Below, piece by piece: positions 44,471 through 52,385 of a stretch of DNA of 64,000 nucleotides; the first letter of the stretch is position 1, and the number at the start of each line of letters is the position of its first letter. The stretch is taken from NCBI GenBank assembly GCA_910575255.1, contig CAJTEM010000001.1:54372-118371 (forward strand), in the 5' to 3' direction. The position numbers and the translations under genes are program-made. The stretch comes from Lachnospiraceae bacterium (GTDB lineage: Bacteria > Bacillota > Clostridia > Lachnospirales > Lachnospiraceae). The notes below the pieces were generated by a model that worked only from the letters and a program-made list of their open reading frames with translations, searched no databases and was not told the origin of the DNA.

Positions 44471-45724
44471 ATGACGTATGAGGAGATAATCTGTGACGCT
44501 AACAATTTGTATAAGGCTTATAAGGCCTCGATTAAAGGCAGCAAATGGAAGGAGACTACCCAGAAGTTCATGATAAACTTCTTGCGGTATCTCATTGCCA
44601 TACAAGATGACCTTCTCAACCGTACACTTCAAAATGGACCAACTGGGGAGTTCTCACTGTCTGAAAGAGGCCGGATTAGGCCTATTACAAGCATCTGTGC
44701 TCGTGACCGAATTGTACGGCACGTCTTATGCGATGATGTTCTTTTACCAGAAGTACGTAAACATATTATTTATGATAACGGAGCTTCAATTAAGGGACGA
44801 GGCATTTCGCATCAAAGGGATCGTTTCGAGGTTCATCTTCGCCGTTACTATAAGTTACATGGTAACGAAGGATGGATACTTTTCGGGGATTTTTCCAAGT
44901 TTTATGACAACATCATACATGAGATAGCAAAGAGGGAACTGCTGAAGCTGTTCGATGATGATGAGTTCATTGACTGGCTTCTCACTCTTATATTTGATGG
45001 TTTCAAGATTGACGTTTCTTATATGTCGGACGAAGAATATGCATCCTGCATGGAGGACACGTTTAACAAGCTTGATTACCGAAATGTTCCGAAGAATCAG
45101 TTGACGGGCGAGAAATGGATGTATAAATCGGTCAATATCGGAGATCAGCTTTCTCAGATTATTGGTATTTATTATCCATACCGTATCGACAATTATGTGA
45201 AGTACGTCAGACAGCAGAAGTTTTACGGGCGGTACATGGATGATTGGTACATCATGAGTCCGAGCAAGGAAGAATTGCAGGATCTGCTGGAAAACATTTG
45301 TGTGATTGCAAAAGAACTTGGCATTCATATCAACATGAAAAAGACCCGGATTGTAAAGATTTCGAGTACCTATAAATATTTGCAGATCCGTTACAGTCTT
45401 ACAAAGGACGGTAAAATCATTAAGAGGATCAATCCAAGTCGTGTTACCGCGATGAGGAGGAAACTGAAAAAGTTGGCTGTCAAGGTCCAGAACGGAGAAA
45501 TTCTGTATGAGCATGTAGAGAATATGTTCCGAAGCTGGATGGGTAGCTTCTACAAATTATTATCAAGACAGCAGCGGCAAAATTTGATTAGCCTATATGA
45601 AGAGTTGTTTGATAAGAGGATTACGATTGTCAAGAAAAAGATGATTGTAATAGACAAAACCATCGCTGAGTGGCAGGATCAATGGATCGATAAGTCACCA
45701 CAAAAACTGAAGGAGGTTATATAA
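44471..45724 (+). CDS. DGR reverse transcriptase
   Basis: Encodes 417 residues. FYGRYMDDWYIMS carries the YxDD catalytic motif, and IGDQLSQIIGIYY the IGxxxSQ motif that separates DGR enzymes from other bacterial reverse transcriptases. RGRIRPI and DFSKFYDNI are motifs 1-3. The enzyme makes adenine-mutagenised cDNA of the template repeat. GTG 44459 is an alternative start. Ends at the start of the next gene. Confidence 0.95.
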   Translation: MTYEEIICDANNLYKAYKASIKGSKWKETTQKFMINFLRYLIAIQDDLLNRTLQNGPTGEFSLSERGRIRPITSICARDRIVRHVLCDDVLLPEVRKHIIYDNGASIKGRGISHQRDRFEVHLRRYYKLHGNEGWILFGDFSKFYDNIIHEIAKRELLKLFDDDEFIDWLLTLIFDGFKIDVSYMSDEEYASCMEDTFNKLDYRNVPKNQLTGEKWMYKSVNIGDQLSQIIGIYYPYRIDNYVKYVRQQKFYGRYMDDWYIMSPSKEELQDLLENICVIAKELGIHINMKKTRIVKISSTYKYLQIRYSLTKDGKIIKRINPSRVTAMRRKLKKLAVKVQNGEILYEHVENMFRSWMGSFYKLLSRQQRQNLISLYEELFDKRITIVKKKMIVIDKTIAEWQDQWIDKSPQKLKEVI

Positions 45725-46060
45725 ATGGATAACTGGATGCAGATATTGCTTACAGTTTTTAGCTCAGTTTTAGCGTCTTCTGGGCTGTGGGCTTATATCG
45801 CCAAAAGAGCAGAGAAAAAAGACGTAAAGACAGAGATGCTTATAGGCCTGGGACATGATCGGATTATGTATCTGGGAATGTCATATATCGACCGGGGGTG
45901 GATCACTTCCGATGAATATGAGAATCTTTACGAGTATCTCTACAAACCGTATGAAAAGATGGGCGGTAACGGCTCTGCCAAGCGTATCATGAACGAGGTA
46001 AACAAACTACCTATACACAAATCACAATACAAGGAGGAAGTAAATCATGAAGATGACTAA
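45725..46060 (+). CDS. Membrane-anchored lysis-region protein
   Basis: Encodes 111 residues. Residues 5-25 form one membrane segment (MQILLTVFSSVLASSGLWAY), followed by KRAEKKDVKTEML and a soluble tail. Starts directly after the reverse transcriptase stop behind GGAGG. Its place before the holin suggests a lysis accessory role. Confidence 0.75.
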   Translation: MDNWMQILLTVFSSVLASSGLWAYIAKRAEKKDVKTEMLIGLGHDRIMYLGMSYIDRGWITSDEYENLYEYLYKPYEKMGGNGSAKRIMNEVNKLPIHKSQYKEEVNHEDD

Positions 46061-46256
46061 CAAAACCTATGACACTTTGAAATGGATCGCACAGTATCTC
46101 CTTCCGGCTGCCGGCACGTTATATTTTGCCCTGGCTGGAATCTGGGGGCTGCCCTGCGGGGAACAGGTAGTGGGCACCATCACTGCGGTGGATACGTTCC
46201 TGGGTGTGATTCTGGGAATCAGTGCGGCGCAGTACAACAGGGCAGAAGGAAAATGA
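46047..46256 (+). CDS. Phage holin (Dp-1 type)
   Basis: Encodes 69 residues with two membrane helices (WIAQYLLPAAGTLYFALAGI, then TAVDTFLGVILGISAAQ). This is the pattern of Dp-1-type holins, which open the membrane for the endolysin. AAGGAGG precedes the ATG. Confidence 0.85.
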   Translation: MKMTNKTYDTLKWIAQYLLPAAGTLYFALAGIWGLPCGEQVVGTITAVDTFLGVILGISAAQYNRAEGK

Positions 46257-46444
46257 TAAAAGACTGCCTGTGGATTTTGCTGCTGTATCCGGTTTTCATA
46301 TCGGTTCTGGTAATAGCGCTGGCCATTCTGTTTGAGTACGGAGGGCTGGCGTTTATTGCTTTTTCGCTGATTGCGTCTTGCGCCGTTGGTGTGGCAGCAA
46401 ATTATATTTTGGAGAAAAAGACCGGACGCAGTAAAAGGCGGTAG
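46253..46444 (+). CDS. Small membrane protein after the holin
   Basis: Encodes 63 residues, two hydrophobic helices (WILLLYPVFISVLVIALAIL; LAFIAFSLIASCAVGVAAN) and a basic C-terminus (KKTGRSKRR). Overlaps the holin stop (ATGA). It may modulate the holin; unproven. Last phage gene in view. Confidence 0.7.
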   Translation: MIKDCLWILLLYPVFISVLVIALAILFEYGGLAFIAFSLIASCAVGVAANYILEKKTGRSKRR

Positions 46445-46539
46445 GTAGCATCGGGAAGTAAAAAGATGTTGTTTATTTCGTGAGTATTCCTACATTTAAA
46501 GGAAAAACCCTTGAATTTTACGGGATTCTGTGTTTCTAA

Positions 46540-47226
46540 TATAAGAAATCAGAACCCTGGCCAGATGATGATGTTTGGCATTCCTATACATATAAAATTT
46601 TACACAAGCATATTCAGGATTATATAGATGAATTACAATTTAAAAATACACAAATTGTACTAAATGCTGGCTGTGGTAAAACAACCTATAAAACTTGCGC
46701 TAATATTATATACATGGATATTATAGAAGAGTATATCAATTTGTTTGAAGATTATATAATTGGTTCTATAGAAGACATCCCATTGCAAGATTGTTCAGTA
46801 GATTGTGTTATATGTGTTGGGAGTGTTATTAATTATGTGGATATCCAAAAGGCTATGTCCGAATTTAGCAGAGTGCTTAAACCTAATGGAATTCTCTTAT
46901 TAGAATTTGAAAGATCAAATAGTGCAGAGTTCCTTTTTACTAAAAAATATGCAAAAACGGTATTCATGCAAACATATCAATACAATAATCAGACACATTA
47001 TTTATGGATGTATAACGAAAAATTTGTACTTCAATTAGCAGAGTTTTATAAATTCAGTTGTAATAAAATATATAGGTTTCATAGTATTTCATCGTTGCTT
47101 TTTCGCTTTGGAATAAGTGAAAAAAAGGCGGCAAAATACTCAAAATTAGATAATTGGTTGCAATTTTTGTCTGCTTTTTTTGCCCATAATGAAATTCTCA
47201 TTTTAGAAAAAAACGTTCTTTTATAA
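46540..47226 (+). pseudogene. 5'-truncated class I SAM-dependent methyltransferase
   Basis: The frame is open from 46540, with no ATG, GTG or TTG before ATG 46714, yet reads sensibly: WPDDDVWHSYTYKILHKHI then VLNAGCGKTTY (SAM motif I) and IPLQDCSVDCVICVGSVINY. From 46714 the coding part is intact (170 residues), but it lacks motif I and the enzyme would not bind cofactor. Very AT-rich. The cut 5' end right behind the phage lysis genes suggests the prophage right end lies here. Confidence 0.65.
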
Positions 47227-48196
47227 ATTGTTCTAAAGCTATTACAGATGTGATAATTGTTAACACTGAACAAAAAAATGTTACAACAGAATCAAAACAC
47301 TTCAAATAGCAGAAAAAACCTGTTGCAACAGAAAAAAGGACACATAAAATACTTACTATCCATTGTTTTGCATAGTAAAACCGCTTCTTTTTTAGTGTTA
47401 TGTTCTCTACTGATACTTGCTGACATAATCCTTTTTGAAATAAAGCACAATTAACCAATGTTACATCATCAAACTCTATTTTATTTGTAAATTCTTTTTT
47501 TACTCTGCCTAACAAGTTGATGAAAAATTGATTAACTTCTTTAGGATTCATGTATTTTTCATACCATGCTGCATAATGATTCATATAAACATCAGTCATT
47601 ATTTGTTGATAAAATTGTGCATTGATATAGGTTTTGGGAAAAAGGCCATTTATTAATGGTTTAATAACAAGATTAAACTCTGTCATAGACAATTTCCCTT
47701 CCATATCGCAATATGGTTGATAATATGGTGTACGAAGGATTTTGAATCCTTCCATAGTAAGTAACTGCCTAAAATAATTGCTATCTACATCTATATATTT
47801 ATTGCCGTTATCCTTTTTGAGAGATAATTCTGTAATGATATATTTTATAAAATAATTTTTCTTTTTTAATAATCCTCTTATATCTTCAAAAAGCATCTGA
47901 TAAAAATTATAAAAATATGTATGATTTCTGGGACTAGTACAAATATAATCGATAAGTAGCACTTCATTTTGTGGAAGATAACCATATTCAGCAAAGCCAA
48001 CTACTGCATTATTAACATACAGGATATAGAAAAACATTTCTCTTTTATCGTTATATTTATTTTGAATATAATCCCGTATTTGTATGGTCGATGTCTCTGA
48101 ACCTTCATCTATAGTATGTATATATATATCAAGAGCTTCTGTTAAATCTTTGTCTTTTATGCTCTTTATTTGTTTAATCCTGTAATTCACATCCAT
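47198..48196 (-). CDS. GNAT-like protein with C-terminal membrane hairpin
   Basis: Encodes 332 residues. The N-terminal half (EMFFYILYVNNAVVGFAEYG, VLLIDYICTSPRNHTYFYNF) follows the strand pattern of GNAT acyltransferases; the classical RxxGxG/A loop is not clear. Two membrane helices near the end (SILCVLFSVATGFFCY; FFCSVLTIITSVIAL) end in a basic tail. It runs convergently to, and overlaps, the methyltransferase by 29 bases. AT-rich like its neighbour; an acquired pair of unknown job. Confidence 0.6.
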   Translation of the reverse strand: MDVNYRIKQIKSIKDKDLTEALDIYIHTIDEGSETSTIQIRDYIQNKYNDKREMFFYILYVNNAVVGFAEYGYLPQNEVLLIDYICTSPRNHTYFYNFYQMLFEDIRGLLKKKNYFIKYIITELSLKKDNGNKYIDVDSNYFRQLLTMEGFKILRTPYYQPYCDMEGKLSMTEFNLVIKPLINGLFPKTYINAQFYQQIMTDVYMNHYAAWYEKYMNPKEVNQFFINLLGRVKKEFTNKIEFDDVTLVNCALFQKGLCQQVSVENITLKKKRFYYAKQWIVSILCVLFSVATGFFCYLKCFDSVVTFFCSVLTIITSVIALEQFIKERFFLK

Positions 48197-48446
48197 AGCT
48201 TTCTCCTAAAAATGAATCTATTCATTTTATCTTTAGAAAGTTTCCTTTTAAGGATAAATTCTTATCGTCCTGCCATATAAACTAATAGATAACTATGTAT
48301 TATCTACCAGAATAAAATACCCCAATATCACGGAGAAATTTGGGTATTTAAAATTTACCGCCCGATAGAAACAAAAATGGACTGGGGTATTGCGTGAGAA
48401 ATAAAAAATGTTATACTGATGGCACAGAAGTATTTTGTGAAAGGCT
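48197..48446. other. AT-rich noncoding junction
   Basis: Between the GNAT-like gene start and repeat copy A. It holds a hairpin AATACCCCA / TTGGGTATT near 48317-48345 and no convincing gene. Confidence 0.4.
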
Positions 48447-48706
48447 ATTGGCATATCCTGAGTGGATGGCAGATTATCTGAATCTTGAAAGAATCCGGAT
48501 GGATATGTTGGCATGTTATATGGAAAAGTACGTTGGAGTATGACCGCAGGCTTAAACGAGGAGGGATGAAATGCGCGAACGCTTAGCACGACACAGGCGG
48601 TTAAGACAGCAGAAGATAAAATTAACAATGATAAAGCATGTAAAAAGATATTGGCTTCCGAAGAAATTCTTGCATACATTTTAAAAGGCGTGGTTCCTGA
48701 GTATGG
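48447..48706 (+). repeat. Direct repeat copy A (Rpn 5' region remnant)
   Basis: 260 bases about 90% identical, by eye, to 49196-49456. It carries a downstream reading LAYPEWMADYL that ends in a stop at 48541-48543 and a frame-disrupted 5' end of the Rpn gene (48570-48706). Small indels near 48577 put it out of frame. Confidence 0.85.
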
Positions 48707-48715
48707 TTTAATATA

Positions 48716-48744
48716 TTGATATTGCGTTACAAATGATATATAAT
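48716..48744 (+). promoter_or_regulatory. Promoter for the toxin-antitoxin pair
   Basis: TTGATA, 17-base spacer, TATAAT: a near-consensus sigma-A promoter 35 bases before the antitoxin start. An antitoxin usually represses this site. Confidence 0.75.
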
Positions 48745-48778
48745 ATAAATGCAATAGCAGTGAAAGGAGTTGATAAAT

Positions 48779-49054
48779 TTGGCTAACACAACAAATTTCA
48801 GCATCCGTTTGGACAGCGATATAAAAAAACAATGTGAAGCCTTATATGGTGAGTTGGGGGTTAATCTTACAACCGCTATTAATGTATTTCTTCGACAGTC
48901 TCTTCGTGTTGGTGGTTTCCCTTTTGATGTTCGCATGGAACAGCCTAACAAAGAGACCATTGCCGCAATGCTGGAAGCGGAGCGTATTGCGCGTGACCCG
49001 TCTGTAAAGCGCTATTCTGATGTAGAGGAAGCGTTGCGGGGATTAAAAGAATGA
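48779..49054 (+). CDS. RelB/DinJ-family antitoxin
   Basis: Encodes 91 residues. NFSIRLDSDIKKQCEALYGELG and TTAINVFLRQSLR are the ribbon-helix-helix pattern of DinJ. Start is TTG 48779, eleven bases after AAAGGAG. The antitoxin binds its promoter and neutralises YafQ-type toxin, whose gene overlaps by four bases. Confidence 0.88.
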   Translation: MANTTNFSIRLDSDIKKQCEALYGELGVNLTTAINVFLRQSLRVGGFPFDVRMEQPNKETIAAMLEAERIARDPSVKRYSDVEEALRGLKE

Positions 49055-49230
49055 ACCGTCTGGATATTGCTTGGACCGGTCAATTCAAGAAAGACTATAA
49101 GCTGGCGATAAAGCACCGTTTGGGCATTGCACTTCTTGATGACATTATCCGTAAGCTGACAGCGTGCGAACAGCTGCCAGAGAAAAATAAAGACCATTGG
49201 CATATCCTGAATGGATGGCAGATTATCTGA
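49051..49230 (+). pseudogene. YafQ-type toxin, 3'-truncated
   Basis: The start is normal (MNRLDIAWTGQFKKDYKLAI) and runs to LPEKNKDH, then continues as WHILNGWQII encoded by direct repeat copy B. Only 59 residues instead of about 90, lacking the C-terminal catalytic His and Tyr region, so an inactive toxin is likely. Confidence 0.75.
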
Positions 49231-49456
49231 ATCCTGAAGGAATCCGGATGGATATGTTGGCATGTTACATGGCAAAGTACGTTGGAGTATGACCGCAGGC
49301 TTAAAAGAGGAGGGATGAAATGCGCCAGAACACTTACACGGCACAGGCGGTTAAGGCAGTAGAAGATAAAATTAACAATGATAAAGCATGTAAAAAGATA
49401 TTGGCTTCCAAAGAAATTCTTGCATACATTTTAAAAGGCGTGGTTCCTGAGTATGG
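49196..49456 (+). repeat. Direct repeat copy B
   Basis: Matches 48447-48706. It begins inside the toxin gene and includes the start of the intact Rpn gene. Together the two copies bracket the toxin-antitoxin module, showing a tandem duplication or insertion by recombination. Confidence 0.85.
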
Positions 49457-50336
49457 CGAGTGCAGTTTGGAGGAAATTGCAAAGCAATATATTGAGCCGA
49501 ACGAAGTTTTTGGGACAGTTCCGGTGGCGCCGGGACTGACAGGAAAACGGGAATATATAGAAGGAATGCAGCAGGAAGACGGGATACCAGGGGAAGCAAC
49601 GGTCTTTTTTGATGTAAAGTTCAGGGTATTGTTGCCGGGTTCCCAGAGATCATCGGCACAGATTTGCCTGTATGTAGATATGGAAGCTCAGAACCGTTAT
49701 CGGCCGGGCTATCCTTTGGAGAAGAGAGGGATTTACTATCTTTCCCGTCTGATCTCTTCTCAGATACAGAAGGTATCAGAGGATACGGATTATGACATTT
49801 TGCAGAAGTGCTATAGTATCTGGCTTTGTATGGGGAATGATATTCCGAAGGGAGAGCAGCAAAGTATTACCCGGTATTTCTTTAAAAAAGAAGATGTGTA
49901 TGGTGTTTCTAATGTGGCTTATCAGGATTATGATATGATGGGTCTGGTTATCTTGAGATTAGGGGAGTACCCGACGGAAGAAAAAACCCTGGGTATGCTT
50001 CAAACTTTGTTTTTAGGAAGCATGATACCGGAAGAACGGCTGAAAAAGCTGGAAGAAAAGTATCAATTAAATATATCAGAAGAAATTGGAGAGGAGGTCA
50101 GGAATATGTGTTCGTATAGTCAGGTAATTGAAGACAGAGGTATGAAAAAGGGAATGGAAAAGGGAATGGAAAAGGGAATGGAAAAGGGAATGGAAAAGGG
50201 AATGGAAAAGGGAATTTTGATATACCGGACATTGCTGGAGACGAAAAGTATTCAACAGACTGCAGCAAAGACCAAAGAGCCAGCAGATAAGGTAAGGAAG
50301 ATCGCAGAGCAGTATGACGTGGAAGTGTCAGAGTGA
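49320..50336 (+). CDS. Rpn/PD-(D/E)XK nuclease family protein
   Basis: Encodes 338 residues. VFFDVKFRVLL and LYVDMEAQNRY correspond to the D...ExQ catalytic segment of the Rpn/PDDEXK transposase-like family; the middle (GMLQTLFLGSMIPEERLKKL) and the RGMKKGMEKG repeats are typical of the clostridial members. Rpn proteins are DNA nucleases linked to recombination. Start at ATG 49320 behind GAGGAGG. Five GMEK repeats come from a 12-base tandem repeat. Confidence 0.85.
   Translation: MRQNTYTAQAVKAVEDKINNDKACKKILASKEILAYILKGVVPEYGECSLEEIAKQYIEPNEVFGTVPVAPGLTGKREYIEGMQQEDGIPGEATVFFDVKFRVLLPGSQRSSAQICLYVDMEAQNRYRPGYPLEKRGIYYLSRLISSQIQKVSEDTDYDILQKCYSIWLCMGNDIPKGEQQSITRYFFKKEDVYGVSNVAYQDYDMMGLVILRLGEYPTEEKTLGMLQTLFLGSMIPEERLKKLEEKYQLNISEEIGEEVRNMCSYSQVIEDRGMKKGMEKGMEKGMEKGMEKGMEKGILIYRTLLETKSIQQTAAKTKEPADKVRKIAEQYDVEVSE
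50150..50209 (+). repeat. 12-bp tandem repeat (x5) in Rpn gene
   Basis: Five exact copies of GGGAATGGAAAA coding for GMEK repeats. Copy number can change by slippage without frame loss. Confidence 0.95.
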
Positions 50337-50457
50337 CAAGTGAATCTGGATTCCCAGAGAGAAAAAGAAATCAGGCATCGGTCAGAAATGGCTGGTGCTT
50401 TTCTATGCCCAGGGTTGATAGAGAAATCGGCTGCCGAAACAGCGTGAGTCCCATGTA

Positions 50458-50485
50458 CGGGCAGGGGAAGAAGATCCCCTGCCCG
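50458..50485. terminator. GC-rich hairpin between Rpn and pyrG
   Basis: An 11-bp perfect stem (CGGGCAGGGGA / TCCCCTGCCCG) with a six-base loop. No T-run on either side. In a convergent gap it may act as a shared terminator or mRNA-end protector. Confidence 0.45.
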
Positions 50486-50540
50486 ATTGCAGCTGGAGGA
50501 GCGGAACATTTGCAGCCATTCGATTCGCAGAAGGACTTTT

Positions 50541-52160
50541 TTACCGGGAATCTTCTGCCTCCTGCAATGCCAGCGCTGCCCGTATAAATCCGGAGAAGAG
50601 AGGATGCGGCCGGTTGGGACGGGATTTTAATTCCGGGTGTGCCTGGGTGGCGAGGAACCAGGGATGGGAGGGAAGCTCGATCATCTCGATGATCCGTCCG
50701 TCCGGGGATTTGCCGGAGAGCTTTAGGCCATGGCTTGTCAGTGCCTTCCGGTAATCGTTATTGACCTCGTAGCGGTGGCGGTGGCGTTCGTGGATGGTCT
50801 CTTTGCCATAGAGTTCGTAGGCCTTGGAGGTCTTATCCAGGACACAGGGATAGGATCCCAGCCGCAGGGTGCCGCCGATGTCTTCGATTCCGTCCTGGTC
50901 GGGCATCAGGTGGATGACCGGGTGGGTGGTGGAGGGGTTCAGCTCGATGCTGTGCGCATCTTCATAGCCGATGACATGGCGGGCGAATTCCACGATGGCC
51001 AGCTGCATGCCCAGACATAGCCCCAGGAAAGGGATTTTGTGCTCGCGGGCATAGCGGATGGCGGAGATCTTGCCGTCTATGCCGCGGTCACCGAAGCCGC
51101 CCGGCACCAGAATTCCTTTGACGTCATGAAGCAAGGCGGCGACGTTCTGGGGGGTGACGGTCTCGGAATCGATCCAGCGGATATCGACGCTGGCATGGCA
51201 GGCGACACCGCCGTGCTTCAGGGCTTCTACCACGGAGATATAGGCGTCATGCAGCTGGGTGTATTTGCCGACCAGGGCGACAGTAACCTGATCCTGCGGA
51301 TGTTTCCAGGCATCGATCATGGCGCGCCAGTCTTCCAGATCCGGTTCGGGGCATTCCAGCTTCAGACATTTACAGGCCACTTCGGCCAGATGTTCCTTTT
51401 CCATAGCCAGGGGGGCCTCGTAGAGAACCTCCACATCCAGATTCTGCAGCACATGCTCTTTGGGGACATTGCAGAAGAGGGCGATCTTGCTGCGGATGGC
51501 CGAATCCAGAGGATGCTCGCTGCGGCAGACAATGATATCCGGCCAGATTCCCATGCCCTGCAGATCCTTGACACTGGCCTGTGTGGGCTTGGTCTTTAAC
51601 TCACCTGAGGCCTTCAGGTAAGGAATCAGTGTCACATGGATCAGGATGGCATTCTCATGGCCGACCTCGTGCTGGAATTGACGGATGGCCTCCAGAAAGG
51701 GCTGGCTCTCGATATCGCCTACGGTGCCGCCGACTTCAATGATGGCAATCTCCGTGTCTTCGGTAGTGAAGTTGCGGTGAAAACGGCTCTTTATTTCATT
51801 GGTAATGTGGGGGATAACCTGGACCGTACCGCCGCCGAAGTCGCCGCGCCGCTCCTTCTGAAGGACGCTCCAGTAGACTTTACCGGTGGTGACGTTAGAA
51901 TTTTTCGTGAGACTTTCATCAATGAATCGTTCGTAGTGACCTAAGTCAAGATCTGTTTCCGCACCGTCGTCGGTGACGAATACCTCTCCGTGCTGTACCG
52001 GGTTCATGGTGCCGGGGTCAATATTGATGTAAGGGTCGAACTTCTGCATGGTGACCTGATAGCCGCGGGCCTTTAACAGGCGCCCGAGGGAGGCGGCAGT
52101 GATGCCTTTTCCAAGGCCGGATACCACACCGCCGGTGACAAAGACGTATTTTACTGGCAT
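50541..52160 (-). CDS. pyrG: CTP synthase
   Basis: Encodes 539 residues, normal for the family, converting UTP to CTP with glutamine. The synthetase half opens [16 protein letters not shown] (P-loop) with [13 protein letters not shown]; the glutaminase half has [13 protein letters not shown] (catalytic Cys) and [12 protein letters not shown] (His/Glu). AAAAGGAGG precedes the ATG. It is transcribed away from ftsH. Confidence 0.97.
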   Translation of the reverse strand: MPVKYVFVTGGVVSGLGKGITAASLGRLLKARGYQVTMQKFDPYINIDPGTMNPVQHGEVFVTDDGAETDLDLGHYERFIDESLTKNSNVTTGKVYWSVLQKERRGDFGGGTVQVIPHITNEIKSRFHRNFTTEDTEIAIIEVGGTVGDIESQPFLEAIRQFQHEVGHENAILIHVTLIPYLKASGELKTKPTQASVKDLQGMGIWPDIIVCRSEHPLDSAIRSKIALFCNVPKEHVLQNLDVEVLYEAPLAMEKEHLAEVACKCLKLECPEPDLEDWRAMIDAWKHPQDQVTVALVGKYTQLHDAYISVVEALKHGGVACHASVDIRWIDSETVTPQNVAALLHDVKGILVPGGFGDRGIDGKISAIRYAREHKIPFLGLCLGMQLAIVEFARHVIGYEDAHSIELNPSTTHPVIHLMPDQDGIEDIGGTLRLGSYPCVLDKTSKAYELYGKETIHERHRHRYEVNNDYRKALTSHGLKLSGKSPDGRIIEMIELPSHPWFLATQAHPELKSRPNRPHPLFSGFIRAALALQEAEDSR

Positions 52161-52242
52161 AGGGAAAACCTCCTTTTACGTAAAAATCCTTTCCTGTTTG
52201 CCGCAGGAGGGATTTGGAGTTTGTGGAAAAAATAACTTGTCT

Positions 52243-52271
52243 ATTATACAACCAGAAGAAAAGGAAATCCA
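52243..52271 (-). promoter_or_regulatory. Putative pyrG promoter
   Basis: On the minus strand TATAAT (52243-52248) with a weak TGGATT -35 at 17-base spacing. About 80 bases upstream of pyrG. The leader has no obvious C-tract attenuator. Confidence 0.45.
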
Positions 52272-52321
52272 GAAGTTTTTAAAAAAATTTCAAAATTCCT
52301 TCTTTTTTATGGGAGCTTTTC

Positions 52322-52350
52322 TTGATTTCTGAGCAAGTTACAAGTATAAT
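52322..52350 (+). promoter_or_regulatory. ftsH promoter
   Basis: TTGATT, 17-base spacer, TATAAT; start of transcription near 52357, 29 bases before the ftsH ATG. A clean sigma-A promoter, divergent from pyrG. Confidence 0.75.
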
Positions 52351-52385
52351 GAAGGATAGTGTGTCTGAAAGAGGAATAGGAGCGA

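Noticed and set aside
50400..50490. Group II intron fragment (GTGAGTCCCATGTACGG text)
   Set aside because: Only a short resemblance to intron-end sequence; no reverse transcriptase or domain V could be recognised.
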